DNA of 64,000 bases, taken from NCBI GenBank assembly GCA_022036555.1, contig CM039128.1, forward strand, positions 18,191,640 to 18,255,639. Reading direction: 5' to 3'. This document shows positions 33,116-44,230 of the stretch, piece after piece. The DNA is from Microstegium vimineum. Taxonomy: Eukaryota > Streptophyta > Magnoliopsida > Poales > Poaceae. Within the stretch, counting starts at the first letter, position 1. Every line of letters starts with the position of its first letter. Under the pieces are notes generated by a model. The model did no database searches. It had not been told where the DNA came from and worked only from the letters and a program-made list of their open reading frames with translations. The translations under genes and the position numbers were made by a program.

Positions 33116-34288
33116 TTGATCTTCATATCTTGTTACTTCTCCCAGACAGTCTGTCCATCCATCCTTGGTGGCTTGTTTCTCTCTTCAGGAAATTGGAAGT
33201 GGATCTCTCATGATTTCATGGAGATGATTGCTCTAGTGGTGTTGAGGAAAGATCTTCCTCGAATGAGGTGGATTTCGTATTCATCTCCCAAATCTTGAAC
33301 CATGAAGTCAGTGGGGACATAATGATCTCTGATCATGATGTCTTTTGTTATTCCTTCCAGAAATCAGATGATTGGTCTGCTAGTTGTAGCTACACATATG
33401 TCTGGTACAGTGGTCTACTGCCTTATAAATGTTGGTAGGCCACCTTAGACACTATGTCACTGTTTGATCCAATATTGTAGAATATCTTGTAGAATGTACT
33501 TTCCTTGATCTTGCAATCAATGGTACGTACTCCTGGATCTCCCAACTTAGCGAGGTATTGTGATAGAAGGAGTTGATCATACCTTGGATCAATAGTGCTA
33601 ATTATCTGGGTTTTCTCTTAGTTGCTGAGCTTTACTCTTCCTCCTTCTATTGTTGATGTTCTTCTTTCTTGTAGCAACAGTTGTATCCCCGTAGATGTAT
33701 GGCCTCTTAGGATGAGTAAGAGCCTTGAGTGTATGCTTCATGAAAGTGAATCTCTCCTTCTCATCCTTGATAGTGAAACAGATCTTGGCGTTGTCCATGT
33801 AGATGATGGCATTATCTGTTCTTATGAATGAGCGTCCCAAGATAATGAGTGCTTTCACATCTCTGCTTGTTTCTTCGATCACAAGGTTTTACCCATACGA
33901 ACGAGTGTCCAACTCGTATGCTGACATATTAAGGAATTCCTTGGGATAGCATAGTGTCTGATCTGCAAGCTTCGCTTGATGTTGACACTTACTCCAAGGT
34001 CACAAACAACTTTTTAAAGAACTCCCTTGGGGTAGCATAGTGTCTGATCTGCAAGTTGGCATGATGTTGACACTTGCTCCAAGGTCACAGACCACTTCTT
34101 CAAGAACTCCCTTGGGGTAGCATAGTGTCTGATCTGCAAGTTGGCATGATGTTGATACTTGCTCCAAGGTCACATACCACTTCTTCAAGAACTCCCTTGG
34201 GGTAGCATAGTGTCTGATCTATAAGTTGGCATGATGTTGACACTTGCTCCAAGGTCACAGTCCACTTCTTCAAAAGTGTAAGCTCCAA
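33116..34288 (-). pseudogene. Protease-like remnants of element H (two modules)
   Basis: Upstream module (34288-33598): CDLGASVNIMP is the aspartic protease active-site region with Asp followed by Leu-Gly-Ala-Ser, as in Athila-type gag-pro proteins; LIILGRSFIRTDNAIIYM is the protease C-terminal motif. Downstream module (about 33400-33116): GDEYEIHLIRGRSFLNTTRA and EIHFQFPEE resemble a second copy of the same C-terminal motif. Frameshifts and stops separate them, and an 85-bp tandem repeat disrupts the active-site region. Athila-type protease is the best match. Two modules may mean a duplication or a recombinant element. Confidence 0.6.
33934..34273. repeat. Four tandem 85-bp repeats in the protease region of H
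   Basis: Units start at about 33934, 34019, 34104 and 34189 (GAACTCCCTTGGGGTAGC in the last three). The period of 85 is not a multiple of three, so each unit shifts the reading frame. The first unit is the most diverged. The repeated piece contains the DLGAS active-site codons on the minus strand. Confidence 0.9.
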
Positions 34289-35776
34289 TGGAGATTGGAA
34301 TGATAGGTCTCCCTGGATCTCCTTTCTTCATTGGTAGGATTTCATCCACCCATGATCTTGATGGAATGGTGAAGAAGTGTCCTGCTCATAGAAACAAGGC
34401 AGAGATCAAGTGCATGGGCTCTGCTGGTGGAAAAACATCAACAGAACAAAAAGTTTATTCATTCATCTCTAACCTAAATATATTTGAGCAAGATTGAGTT
34501 GATGTTCTTATATTTAATTTAACCATGAATTGTGTGATAAGTTTAGAGGATGAGCGTGAATGTAGTATTTCAACAACACATGGCTAAACATATTGATTTA
34601 ACACATGGAAAGATTGTTTATGGATAAAGCATTTTTATATGATTGAGATTATCATCTTCCAAGGTTGTATGTGCAACATTCTAGCTCATATGGTTAATAC
34701 TATGAGATCAAGAAGTGGTACTAGGATCAAATTTTAAAGAACAAACATGTTGAGTTTATCAGGTTGGATTATATAAAGTTGTAGCTCAAACATGTTTAGA
34801 TCTTTATTTATGTGAATACCAGAATCAAAGAAAAACTTTTAGAGTGATGATTACTTAACTTTACCTTTGTTATTGAAGAATGATGGAATCGTAACTGTCA
34901 TGGAAGCTTCCCTTGATCAACTGGTTGTGCATTAACGACTTGTCTTCTTGTTCCACTCCTCTCTCATCCTTGTTCTTCCGATCTTGAAATTTTTGTTGAT
35001 CTTCTCTTGAAGTTTTGTTCACCCTCTTCCATGGATTGAGTGCCTTGATTGTAGATGTCTTTTTATTGCTCCATGGAATTCATCGTGATGAATTAGCTGC
35101 ATCTCCCTTGTGAAGATTGTTGAAGTTCATGCATCTCTCTTCATCTATGGTATGAGTTTATCTCAGGACTTCCCAATTTGATATTCAAGTTTTCCTGCAG
35201 GGGTTAGTCCAACAAAATATCCAATATCTACTCTAGTATACTATCAGTTCAAAAATCAACCTAGACAAGTCTAGATTAATTTAGGAAGACATTTTAACCT
35301 AAGCACCACACTTAATTTAAAAGGCTTTAGAAGTAAAATCAAATACCTTCAAACTAAGCACCATGCATAATTTAAAAGTGTATGAATATACTTCAAAACC
35401 TAAACATATACTATAGCAAACAAAGGTAGCATTAAAGTATTATGAAGATTTACTCAGGTGAACATGAAAGAGTATGATGATTTTTTTAGTAGTTGAGCAT
35501 GTTTTAAAGGTAGGTACAAAAAATATGATGTAGCAACATGGCAAAAGATGTTTTTACGATGGGTTATCCCCCAAGCTTGAATTTTTCAAAAATCAAGATT
35601 GGATGAATGTAATTCAATGTTGCATGATGATTGGTTGGACATACCTTATGCTTGTTATTCCTTCATTCTTTCTGCTCTATACCTGGAAAGGTTCGTGAAA
35701 AAATACCCAAAGGAATATAATCATATATTTCTATGCTCGCTTTACAAGGGTAGGCAACAAAAAGTGAATAATTATG

Positions 35777-36370
35777 TTAAGATTTAGCACAATGAGATCT
35801 GCAACATTTATTATAAACATATGCATCGACAACCACCCTTTTGAAGTTTTTGTAAACAGAAAGCGTGAGGGTGTTGAAGATGTCATGTGTGGTAATAAAG
35901 ATAGATAGACCAAAGGGTATGTGAGATGTCTCATATGAACATGGATTTAAAGATTTGGGTATGGAGTAGATTCCATGCTCATAGATGTCATCCTCCTCTC
36001 CAATCTCTATGGTTGATTCTTCATGTAAGTTCAATGTTCCACTTGGATTGGTAACTCTCAAATTGGTATTCTTTGGGGTCTCATCAGTACTTGGATAATT
36101 CATAACTTCAAATGGAGTTAAAACTAAACCAAGACTAGAGAAAGATTTCTCCCAAACCATGGCTATACAAGCAGGGCGAAGCTCATAGCCATTTAAAAGA
36201 ATAGGTGGTGGAGATGGTAGGGTCTCCAACAAATTGCCCTTTGGAGTAAAATATTTATGATTGGGATAAGGTGAATGTGGTAAGGTGAGAAAGATGGTAA
36301 AAAGGAGAAAAAGAAAAAGGTAGATGGATGACCATAGTTCGAAACTAGCACAACTGCCGTTCCCCGACAA
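35777..36370 (-). other. Open frame next to the H primer binding site
   Basis: A 197-codon open frame on the sense strand of H directly after the primer site. It opens with a non-ATG codon; the first ATG gives about 130 residues (MVWEKSFSSL start) and the product includes EEDDIYEHGIYSIP and ends NKCCRSHCAKS. The hydrophobic N-terminal run is encoded by a T-rich tract. No domain is recognised. By position it could be a gag remnant or leader sequence. Confidence 0.35.
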
Positions 36371-36378
36371 CGACGCCA
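36362..36378 (-). other. Primer binding site of element H
   Basis: The sense strand reads TGGCGTCGTTGTCGGGG, two transitions from the TGGCGCCGTTGCCGGGG sequence typical of Athila-type elements primed by Asp tRNA. It lies seven bases inside the LTR end at 36386. Confidence 0.75.
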
Positions 36379-36385
36379 GAAAGTT

Positions 36386-36780
36386 TGTTGGTATTTCTTA
36401 ACGCGAACAGATAAATCCACAAGAGCATGGATACCGCTGTAGCTTTCACCCGTGAGTATTCCAAGGGTATCAATTTCCACGGGGAACATGAAGTGTACTA
36501 GATAAGAACTAAGAGCATCCAAGGATAGATAAGATAACTGGGTAGAGAGATTTGAGAGTTTTCTAAGGGGGATATCTAATCAAAGGTCCACTATACTCTA
36601 CTTACTTTTGAGCAACAGTACCTTCTCGACTCTCAACAAAGACTGGGAAAAAGGTAGTCGGGAGAGGCTGCCAAAAGCTATACGATAACACCAACCCGAA
36701 CGTGGTGGACTACAAAGGCCTTACAAAGCTATCACCCCTGGGGCTACCACAACTATCCGTAGTATTGGGCGCAAACTCAG
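36386..36780 (-). repeat. 5' LTR of element H, inner 395 bp
   Basis: Matches 29150-29542 of the 3' LTR with scattered substitutions (for example AACGCGAACAG against AACGCAAACAG). It is broken at 36780 (CTCAG) by the LTR of element J. The remaining outer part of this LTR was not found elsewhere in the window. Confidence 0.85.
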
Positions 36781-38166
36781 TGTTGACACAAAAAGTGACG
36801 CACTGTGTCTCACACACAGCAAGCCGGAAAGCGTAGCTTCAATCGGGTGCCCGGGTGTTTCGAGAACCGAAAATGTGCTAGTCAGTTTGACCTAAAACTA
36901 ACAAGGGATGAAAATCATTAGATATAAACTGGAACGTGTCGGATGAGACCAGACAGTTCCATATGTACGACCCTGAAGCCACTTACGATGACATATATCT
37001 ATAAAAGCTATCTGCCAACAGGTTATACAGATCATTCGGCTAAAACAAAGAGCATGTGGAACTTTGATTGCCGAATATGCATGCATGGGAAAAGTACGTG
37101 TGGATGAATCAATTATCTAAAAGTTGAAGCATAACCAAGCTCGGCAATCCGACCGAGTTGGGATCCATGATGAAGGAAACATGTAAGAAAACACGATCAA
37201 ACTAATCTAAGCTTGCACCTGCCGCACGATACCTAGCTTTATCAAAACTCGAACATGAAATAACATGCATGAACCCGCAACACGTAACAACCTAGATTGA
37301 ACTAATTCGGCTATCATGAAATGTAAGATCTAATAATAGAAACAACATAAAAGCGATAAGTTGCTAAAGCATGAATAGATCTATGATAAAGAGAAGAGCC
37401 GAACCCTATCAATCTAGATTGGGCAAAAGGGTGATTGCAAATATGTAAAATATCTGAGACATGCAACACATGATAACTTGATGAATCTAATAGATTTTGC
37501 CAAATCTAGTAGAGCCTATAACTATATTGCTTTTTCTAAGCATAACAAGTAAACATCTGCCGCACGATGTCTACTCATAAACAAAACACAAGCGAACCTC
37601 TTGATTATTAAGCAAAGATCCGCCACACGATCATTGAAAACAAACAAGACTACTTGTATCGATATCTAAATCCACCGCATGATACTAGACTTGATAACAA
37701 GGTTGCCGGGACTTACGGAGGTCGACAGATCGATGATTCCTCTCGATGAACTCCACGACACGACAAAGAAGACTTGAAGTTGGCACGGGGCCGGTTGTAT
37801 TGATTTGGTTGTGAACGTTTTTACAATAGCTAAGGGTTTATATTTATACCCTGGCCATCACATGAGTCCTAAGAGGACACGGTTACAAAATATTAAAGGA
37901 AGAAATACAATATTTTGACTTTAGTTTCCTTCGGAGTCTTCATTGCTTTAATCGTCACATCTATCGTTACCGATTCGGCTTCTACTTGCCCCCTTTGTCG
38001 CTCTGACAAAAACCGCCTTTCTTCTGATTAGCCGATTGCGCGATCAATTGCCGAATCTGGGAATTAACCGACCGCACGGATATTTGCCGAATGCTCTGAA
38101 CACCTTTCTCTGCACACTCACCGTGCACTGGCCCACTTGTCATCATGGAAAAATCCAGTGTTAACA
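36781..38166 (-). repeat. 3' LTR of Tat element J
   Basis: 1386 bp, sense termini TGTTAACACTGG and GTGTCAACA. A TATA box (TATAAATA) lies at 37848-37841 on the minus strand. Left flank 36776-36780 is CTCAG. The pair at the other end is lost. Confidence 0.82.
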
Positions 38167-38179
38167 CATGCCCCCTCAA
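38167..38179 (-). other. Polypurine tract of Tat element J
   Basis: The sense strand reads TTGAGGGGGCATG directly before the LTR start, the same arrangement as in D1 and D3. It shows that this is the 3' LTR of a minus-strand element. Confidence 0.75.
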
Positions 38180-38315
38180 TTTTGGGATAAAAGCCGTTTA
38201 TTCTGAAATTGACCGCAAGCTCTCCCTTTCCCCTAGGTCAATACTGTTCAATGCCGCAGCCGCCGCTCAAGAAATTCAAGCCTTAGCTCATTCTCAAATC
38301 CATTCTAAATCTTCA

Positions 38316-40931
38316 ATGCCGACTCAGGACGAAATCCCAAAGGTAAACTTCATTCACTCATATGCATTCGGCAATCTCTGATCACCTTTCTCGCTTTTCT
38401 CCCAACTCATTCGTTTTTTCCGATTCCACTACTTCTGAAGGAATACAAGAACAAAATTTTGATCCCTTATGATGCAAACCCTGATTCCTACTTCCTTGGT
38501 CCAATGGGCAATCCTGACCCAACTGAGATCATCGAGAAAGAATCTCTAAGAACCCCCTTCAAGTCTGGTGTCACTCCGCCCAACCGATGACAAAACACCT
38601 TCAAGACTTGGCCGTCTCCCCCAATTGCTGGATGGCGAAACTGGTACCGGAGAATGTCGGAATAGAGCAGCAGCCATTGGGATAATCAAGACATCAACCA
38701 CTGCCTGGAACTGTCTTTGTCAGAAATGCCTTGGAATGAACCTCTCCTGATGGCAGCTTCCCATTTCTGGTCTAATGCCATTAACAGTTTTGTTTTCGGC
38801 CATGGTATGATGACTCCTACTTTGGCCGATGTATTCATGATGACCGGCTTAAATGTGTCATAGCCAGTATATCCCTCCAAGTACAAGAGCAAAAGCAGCC
38901 AGAAAGCTGTCAAATCTGAAGGTGGATGGGTTAAGTATATCCGAACCGATATGGAGACATCCGGGTCTGTCTCTGACAAGGAACACAAGGCATTTATGAA
39001 CATGTGGTTGTGCAGATTTATCTTCTGTGACAAATCCAATGAGCCAACTCTAAATCACATGGTGATGGTTGAAGATCTAATTGCAGGCTCCTTGACCCCC
39101 TTGGGTAAATATCTGCTAGGATCTGTCTATCACATGATGCATCAAATCACTTCCCAGATGCATCGAAATGTGGAAATCTCTTGTATAAGTGGTCCTTGGT
39201 GGTTTGTTCAAATGTGGCTGCAATTGTACATGCATCAGATAGTCTCTGTGCCTCTTCATAACCTGAGATTCTCTTCAATCAACTATCTTGGATGGGATTT
39301 GCCAACATATGAACCCTCTCCATTTGGGTTAGTGGACGATGCCCACTCCCTTTTTGTTTCCTGGTGGCAAGAATGGCACAATCACATCTTCAATATACCA
39401 GTGCACCCTTTATGCCAAGATTTGTACTCCCAATTTACTTCTGACAGCGAGGTAATTTATTGCACTTGTCATTTCCTGCTTTTGAATTTACCTCTCATTC
39501 TAAAATTCAGCTATGCACAGGATTTTGAACCTATTCCTCCTATCAAAGCAGTAAAGTACTATTCGGCTGGACCTAACCCTGCTTTGGGCTTCAATGCTCC
39601 AACTCTGGCAAACTTCATGAAGACTCTTGCAGCTTCAGCTACTGCACCTTCAGGAGGGGAAGGCAAAAGGAAGACACTTGAGAATATTCACGTATTCAGA
39701 GGGGTTAGGTCCAAGAAAGCCAAACGGTCTCCTAAGGTATGAATTTCCTATTCGGCAATGAACTTCACTTGGCAATAACGTTGACTGTCCTTACATCAGC
39801 CACCTCTACTGCAGCCACATGTTGACATCCCTAGAGCAAGCAATGTTTCAACAACAGTAGACGTTCCTCATCAAACTTCCACTGAAGATGAAAAAACTCA
39901 ACCATCGGCAGAAGCTCATGAAGCCGAAGGCACAGATGCTCATGAAACAGCCAAGCACATTGGTAATATCATTCGGCTGATCCTTTTCTCTCTTTATATG
40001 ACACCTTGTCTTCTGTTCTCATACTCTATCACCTGCATTGTTGGAAATAGATAAGATTCTAGATGATCTAGCAGGAGAACACTCCTCTGGTCCAGCTCTA
40101 GGTTCGCCATCCTTGGGTGTCCAATCAGGCTCTCCACCAGACCAAGACACAGCCCATCCTGAAGTTCAATCAACACAGTAGGTAATATCTTATCCTACAC
40201 TTTTCCTTTAGCACATTTATTCAGTCGGCTAACACTCATTTCTCTTTTAAGAACACTGCTAAACCGACTACCAGCTATTATTTCACTATTGAAGACTTCA
40301 TCAGTGAAAAAGATGAAGAAGCCACCTCTCAGCAGATTCTGTCAATGGAAAATCAAGCCCGCCTGAAAGATATAGCTGATCTGTTGAATAAGGACATTAA
40401 CATTCTGGTCCAAGATTCAGATAAGATTAAAAATCTCCTTGAGCTTATAAACCAAGATCTTCCACCTGTCCTTAAGGCCTCCCTGGAATCTGCAACCAAC
40501 CTTGATGATTATTTTGCTGTGGTGAAGAGAGCAAACAAAAATATAGCCTCTAGGACTTCCTTGCAGGATAATAGGCTCTAAGGAAACAAGAGGCTAAAGT
40601 TTTATACTCCAATCTTCAAGCTGCTAAAGATTCACTGGTGACTCTAGAGTCTGAGCTAAAAATCATGAATGATGAGAAACTCAGATTAGAGGCTCAATTA
40701 TCTGAACTGAATGCCAAAATTCAATCCCATGAAGCCAAGATGACAGCTTTGCCGAACTCTATAGAAGCAACTTCACCAAAAATGTCAATCATTTTGAAAG
40801 AAGATCAATAACTCAAAGCAAAGCTATCCAGCATCCAGAGCTCTGAAAATGAAGATCAGAAAGTGCTGGATAATGTTAGCTGAATCAGGACTGAGGCCCT
40901 AGATGCCATCAACCAGCTTCTGAGCCGGTAG
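38316..40931 (+). pseudogene. Antisense PMD gene of Tat element J, six exons
   Basis: Proposed exons: 38316-38342 (27 nt, MPTQDEIPK), 38441-39451 (337 codons), 39521-39736, 39800-39962, 40051-40181, 40252-40931. GT/AG borders are visible and phases agree up to exon 6. Exon 2 is the plant mobile domain: LGPMGNPDPTEII, MTPTLADVFMMTGL, FMNMWLCRFIFC, LGKYLLGSVYHMMHQ, SWWQEWHNHIF. It is about 149 codons shorter than exon 2 of D1 because the segment between PWW and SWWQEW is mostly missing. Exon 3 ends with a basic patch (KKAKRSPK), exons 4-5 are acidic/Pro-Ser-rich, exon 6 is coiled coil. Damage: stops at 38588, 38663, 38861, 40179 and a frameshift near 40575. Function unknown; homologous to the D1 gene. 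Confidence 0.75.
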
Positions 40932-41150
40932 AGATACAACATGTAATAGATTAAGTGCAGCACATTTCGTTCCTGAACAATTGAATGTCCCTACTGTTTA
41001 TCTCTTATATATTTCTGCTTGTATGACAGCATAATCGGCTCTGTTATTTTTCCCGACTAAAGCATAGCCGATTCATCTCTGGATTTCATATAATCGATCG
41101 TTTCTCTGGTTTAGGGATATAGCTGAGCGACCTTTGATATATCTGAGCCC

Positions 41151-41229
41151 GGCCCAGCCCGGTAACGGCCCACCTAAGAGGGAAAACCCTAGTTTGCCGT
41201 TTGGTATTCCCGTTCTGCTTATAAATAAG
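41151..41229 (+). promoter_or_regulatory. Promoter of the second antisense gene of J
   Basis: GGCCCA at 41151-41156 and 41167-41172 (site II type), telo-box AAACCCTA at 41184-41191 and TATA TTATAAATAAG at 41219-41229, about 105 bp before the ATG. This combination is typical of plant growth-linked and ribosomal protein genes. It lies inside a retrotransposon and points opposite to gag-pol. Confidence 0.6.
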
Positions 41230-41332
41230 CCCTCTTTCTTAGTCTTCATCATCGCCTTTAGTCAAGCCTTCTCGTCTTCCCACTTTCTCTGTTCAAACCA
41301 ATCCAAAGAAAAATCTAACCGCTACAGTAGCA

Positions 41333-43864
41333 ATGGCGGGAGGCGATAATCGTGGCAAGCGACCTGCCGAGGGAGGAGCCGAAGGAAGCCGAGCATGGCG
41401 TAACTGACAACGCGGGTAAGAATCTCTGCCTCCTTGCAGTTCCACTGTTGTTCATCTTCCTAGCCCTGATTTATTCTTCTTGTTCATCAGGATAAGGTTC
41501 ATCTCCACTGGCCAGAGCATTCCCCTTCCCTCGGCGGCAGCAGCTCAATCGGGGACTCCTTCATCCGACCCTTCCGATTCTTCGAACTCTTACCACTCCA
41601 ACCCTTGGGGTTCAGGCTCGGATGCGGACATCCTTTATACCCACGAGGAGGTGGTTGTCTTCAGGCATGAGAGGGACGAATCCCAGGGAGAGTTGGAGAA
41701 AATCTCCAAACAATATGGCGTCGATCAACTTGAATGGGAGGACTAGCGAAAACAACTCTGCGACGCTATCACCAGTTAGTAGAAGTAACACTGTTTGGTC
41801 TTCTTCCTTTTTCATTTCCATTTTCTCATTGTTGGCACAAATTATGACCATCTTTTACATAGCTAAAATGGTGCCACTAATCCAAGGATCAAGGATAAAA
41901 AACACATCATGAGCATTCATTATCAAATAACTAGTTCCACATGTCCATGAGTGTTTGAGTGCAGGAATGAATAAATGGAGCAAAGGAGAGCCATATGGGA
42001 CCACTATGCTCTCTCCTCTCGACCATGATCCAAGAGAGGCACTCTAGAGTGGAATCCATCCATTGGATCACTCTGTGTTTCCTCTCAACGGCTCACAAGA
42101 GAAGCACATGGATCCATGGGCCCACACCAAGGAGCTAAACGTGAAAACACTACAGAACCAACAACCAGCACAAATGACAAGTGGGACCAGCACTAGGGAG
42201 CAGAGGAGGACCAGAACGCCCAAGGGGTGATTCGACCGAATCCTTTTTGGGCCCAAACAGGCCCCACTCAGTCCCTGACTGGTGGGACCTCATCCAAGGA
42301 GGCAAGGGAGGCCCCACTGACCATAGGGGCATTTGGTCGAATGCCCCCTAAGTCGGTTGGGCTCCCCCCAACCGCCATAACTCTTCCCCACGTGTTGGAT
42401 CACCACCATCCATGCCTTGGTCGGTTCCAAGGTCGGTTGGATCCAAGGGTGGAGAATGGATGGCCCTGGACCGCTGATGTGGCGCCAGAGTAGCCCCTAC
42501 TCCACCTCCTACTATACATAGAGGGTCACACCCCCCACTCTAATCATGAAGAAAAAGCCTACAAGCTATATTCCTTAGATTGTTCTAGGAGTTAGTCTAG
42601 AGTGGGAGTTAGAGTTGAGTCGAGCTGTGCTCGGGATTTCTGGAGTCGTCTTCTGGAGAGTCTGGTATAGCTCTTGTATCTTTCCTTCCTTGTAATTTAT
42701 CAATATATATCTTTCTCTTTACTTTACTTAGTATTTACTTTGAGCATTTCTATACTAGATATAGTCTTGCTATATGTTTTTGCTCTTTAATAGCCTTCAC
42801 ACTCATAGTCTGTGATCCTTGTGACCTTTCCTGTATGCGATCATTGCCTGCCATAGGGTGCTTTGATTATAGATCGTAGTGAAAGTAGTAAGTTGTGTGT
42901 AAGCGTGGTGCTTATACATCATCTTATCCTTGGTTATCACTTGTTGCACGGATTGTTTGTGGTAGCTAGCAAGAGGTGACAGCCTTGTCTAGTCTTTGTA
43001 ATCCACCACGTGTTTATAGGCAAGTTCTTAAAAGGTAAGCCCCCCGTAAGAAGAGGGCGCGGTCCGGTTGGAGTTTTGTCCTCCTACTGATCTATCCCCT
43101 CGCCTAGCATACTTGTATTGAGGAGACAAACTATAGTGTCTAGACTAGTTATCTAGCTAAGTATATTGAAGTAGAGAGACGTACATAGGATTCCTTGTTC
43201 TCTTCTCATTGTCCTCCCACCTAGCTAGTCTCCGAGGTCCGTTCTAAGTATCCTTTACCGTAGATTCTTCATTCATCAACCCCTTCCTATCACTTTTATC
43301 ATTTACCCCCCTATACTAGTTGTTTCTAAGGTTGAGGTGCTCTCTAGGATCTCTCTCTAATTATCATTTCTAGCCATCTTTCCCTTGGGATAATATAAAT
43401 TACGATACCTCGGAATACTCCTTGGTGAAGTGCTACAGCGGTATAATCTGTGCGCTTGCGGATTTATCCAATAGTCATAAGAAATACCAACACTCACCCG
43501 ATCCATTTTTTTTTGTTCAGCGCTCTCTACAGAGGCCGAGCGCCTGAAGACCGCGGTGAACAGAGTCACCGACAAGGTGAACGCCGAGGGGGAAACCGTC
43601 GAAGCATGCCTTGATGATGCGGACGGCCGCATCAACCAAGTTGCCATCCATGGCGTGCATCATGGCGTAGCTCTTGGGCTGGCGGCAATGTCTACCGAGA
43701 CTAATGAAGATCTCTCCTTCATGTCGGCTGGCTTCTGTGGTGGTGAGCCGCCAGAAGACGTCGAGGACATCGAGGATCTTCTGGGGAGCTATGAAGATCA
43801 CGCAACCGTCCTCAGCCAAGCCACAGACGCCCAGTCGGTCCTCAACAAGATGTTTGATGAGTAG
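41333..43864 (+). pseudogene. Second antisense gene of Tat element J, three exons, solo LTR in intron 2
   Basis: Exons 41333-41415 (83 nt), 41491-41774 (284 nt) and 43521-43864 (344 nt). Donors GTAAG and GTTAGT, acceptors TTCATCAG and TTTGTTCAG, and overhangs of 2 and 1 nt fit exactly, giving 236 residues and a stop at 43862-43864. Product: basic start MAGGDNRGKRPAEGG, Ser/Pro-rich middle (SSDPSDSSNSYHS), then helical VVVFRHERDESQGELEKI and an acidic C-terminus with AIHGVHHGVALGLAAM and EDVEDIEDLLGSYEDH. I recognise no named domain; the C-terminal part is reminiscent of grass proteins annotated as putative gypsy-type transposon (Transposase_28). Stops interrupt codon 25 (TGA) and exon 2 after LEWED (TAG). 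Solo LTR I sits in intron 2. Confidence 0.65.
41830..43492 (+). repeat. Solo LTR I, related to element H
   Basis: 1663 bp, TGTTGGCACAAAT to AAGAAATACCAACA, flanked by CTCAT (41825-41829) and CTCAC (43493-43497), a target duplication with one mismatch. The last 60 bp resemble the sense end of the H LTR (GCTTGCGGATTTATC then AAGAAATACCAACA). No internal region is present. It lies within intron 2 of the second antisense gene of J. Confidence 0.8.
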
Positions 43865-44230
43865 TTTTTATCTTGGAATCATATGTAAAAAACCACTCAT
43901 TTTGTGAAATACCATATGTGACGTTTAATCATCCTCTGTTTTTTCAAATCTTTCTGAGAACAATCACTTTGAAGAATGTTTACATGATGTTATCTTTGGT
44001 TGATTGTGTGCATATTTTTGTTCTAAAGGCGACACATACCGTGTCGGCTATTCCCTGAGTGTTCAGAGTATTTTTCGGCTAAAGGCGATGTCTACACATT
44101 GGCTATTTGTGCACAAGTTTCTTAAAGTCCGTTTATGCACCAACCTCTACACTGGGATGAAATATTTTAAGAAATCTTCCATTAATAGCTCTAGCGAATT
44201 CTTCTCCCAGTATAGTTTTTAAGATATACG
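43865..44230. other. J sequence between second antisense gene and insertion of B
   Basis: AT-rich, with GTGTCGGCTATT and TTTTCGGCTAAAGGCG words like the rest of J. It is probably the 3' UTR of the antisense gene or spacer towards pol. No open frame of interest. Confidence 0.5.

Larger units (their letters stand above)
29150..36780 (-). mobile_element. Athila-like LTR element H, apparently non-autonomous
   Basis: 3' LTR at 29150-30369, internal region 30370-36385, then the inner 395 bp of the 5' LTR (36386-36780), cut by element J. The primer site (36378-36362) matches the Asp-tRNA type used by Athila elements. Coding content is limited to protease-like pieces (33116-34288) and one ATG-poor frame by the primer site. 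No RT, RNase H or integrase was seen in 6 kb. Stretches 30370-32900 and 34290-35776 are AT-rich with no recognised gene. Confidence 0.75.
36781..44230 (-). mobile_element. Tat-lineage Ty3/Gypsy element J, 3' portion with two antisense genes
   Basis: 3' LTR (36781-38166), polypurine tract (38179-38167), antisense PMD gene (38316-40931), antisense second gene (41333-43864) and 366 bp of AT-rich sequence with TCGGCT words up to the insertion of B at 44231. Gag and pol are absent from the window. Junction sequence GGGGGCATG followed by TGTTAACAC parallels D1, which places J in the same clade. The short word TCGGC/GCCGA is overabundant. Confidence 0.8.

Noticed and set aside
33934..34273. CRISPR-like array
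   Set aside because: The repeats are contiguous 85-bp tandem units without spacers and sit in a plant retroelement.
36193..36522. Minus-strand frame repeated at 29053-29286 (MDALSSYLVHF start)
   Set aside because: Both copies are translations of the H LTR end running into unrelated sequence; duplication reflects the LTR pair, not a gene.
38145..38381. Frame starting inside the J LTR as the PMD gene start
   Set aside because: It begins within the LTR and polypurine tract; the 27-nt exon at 38316 matches the D1 structure better.
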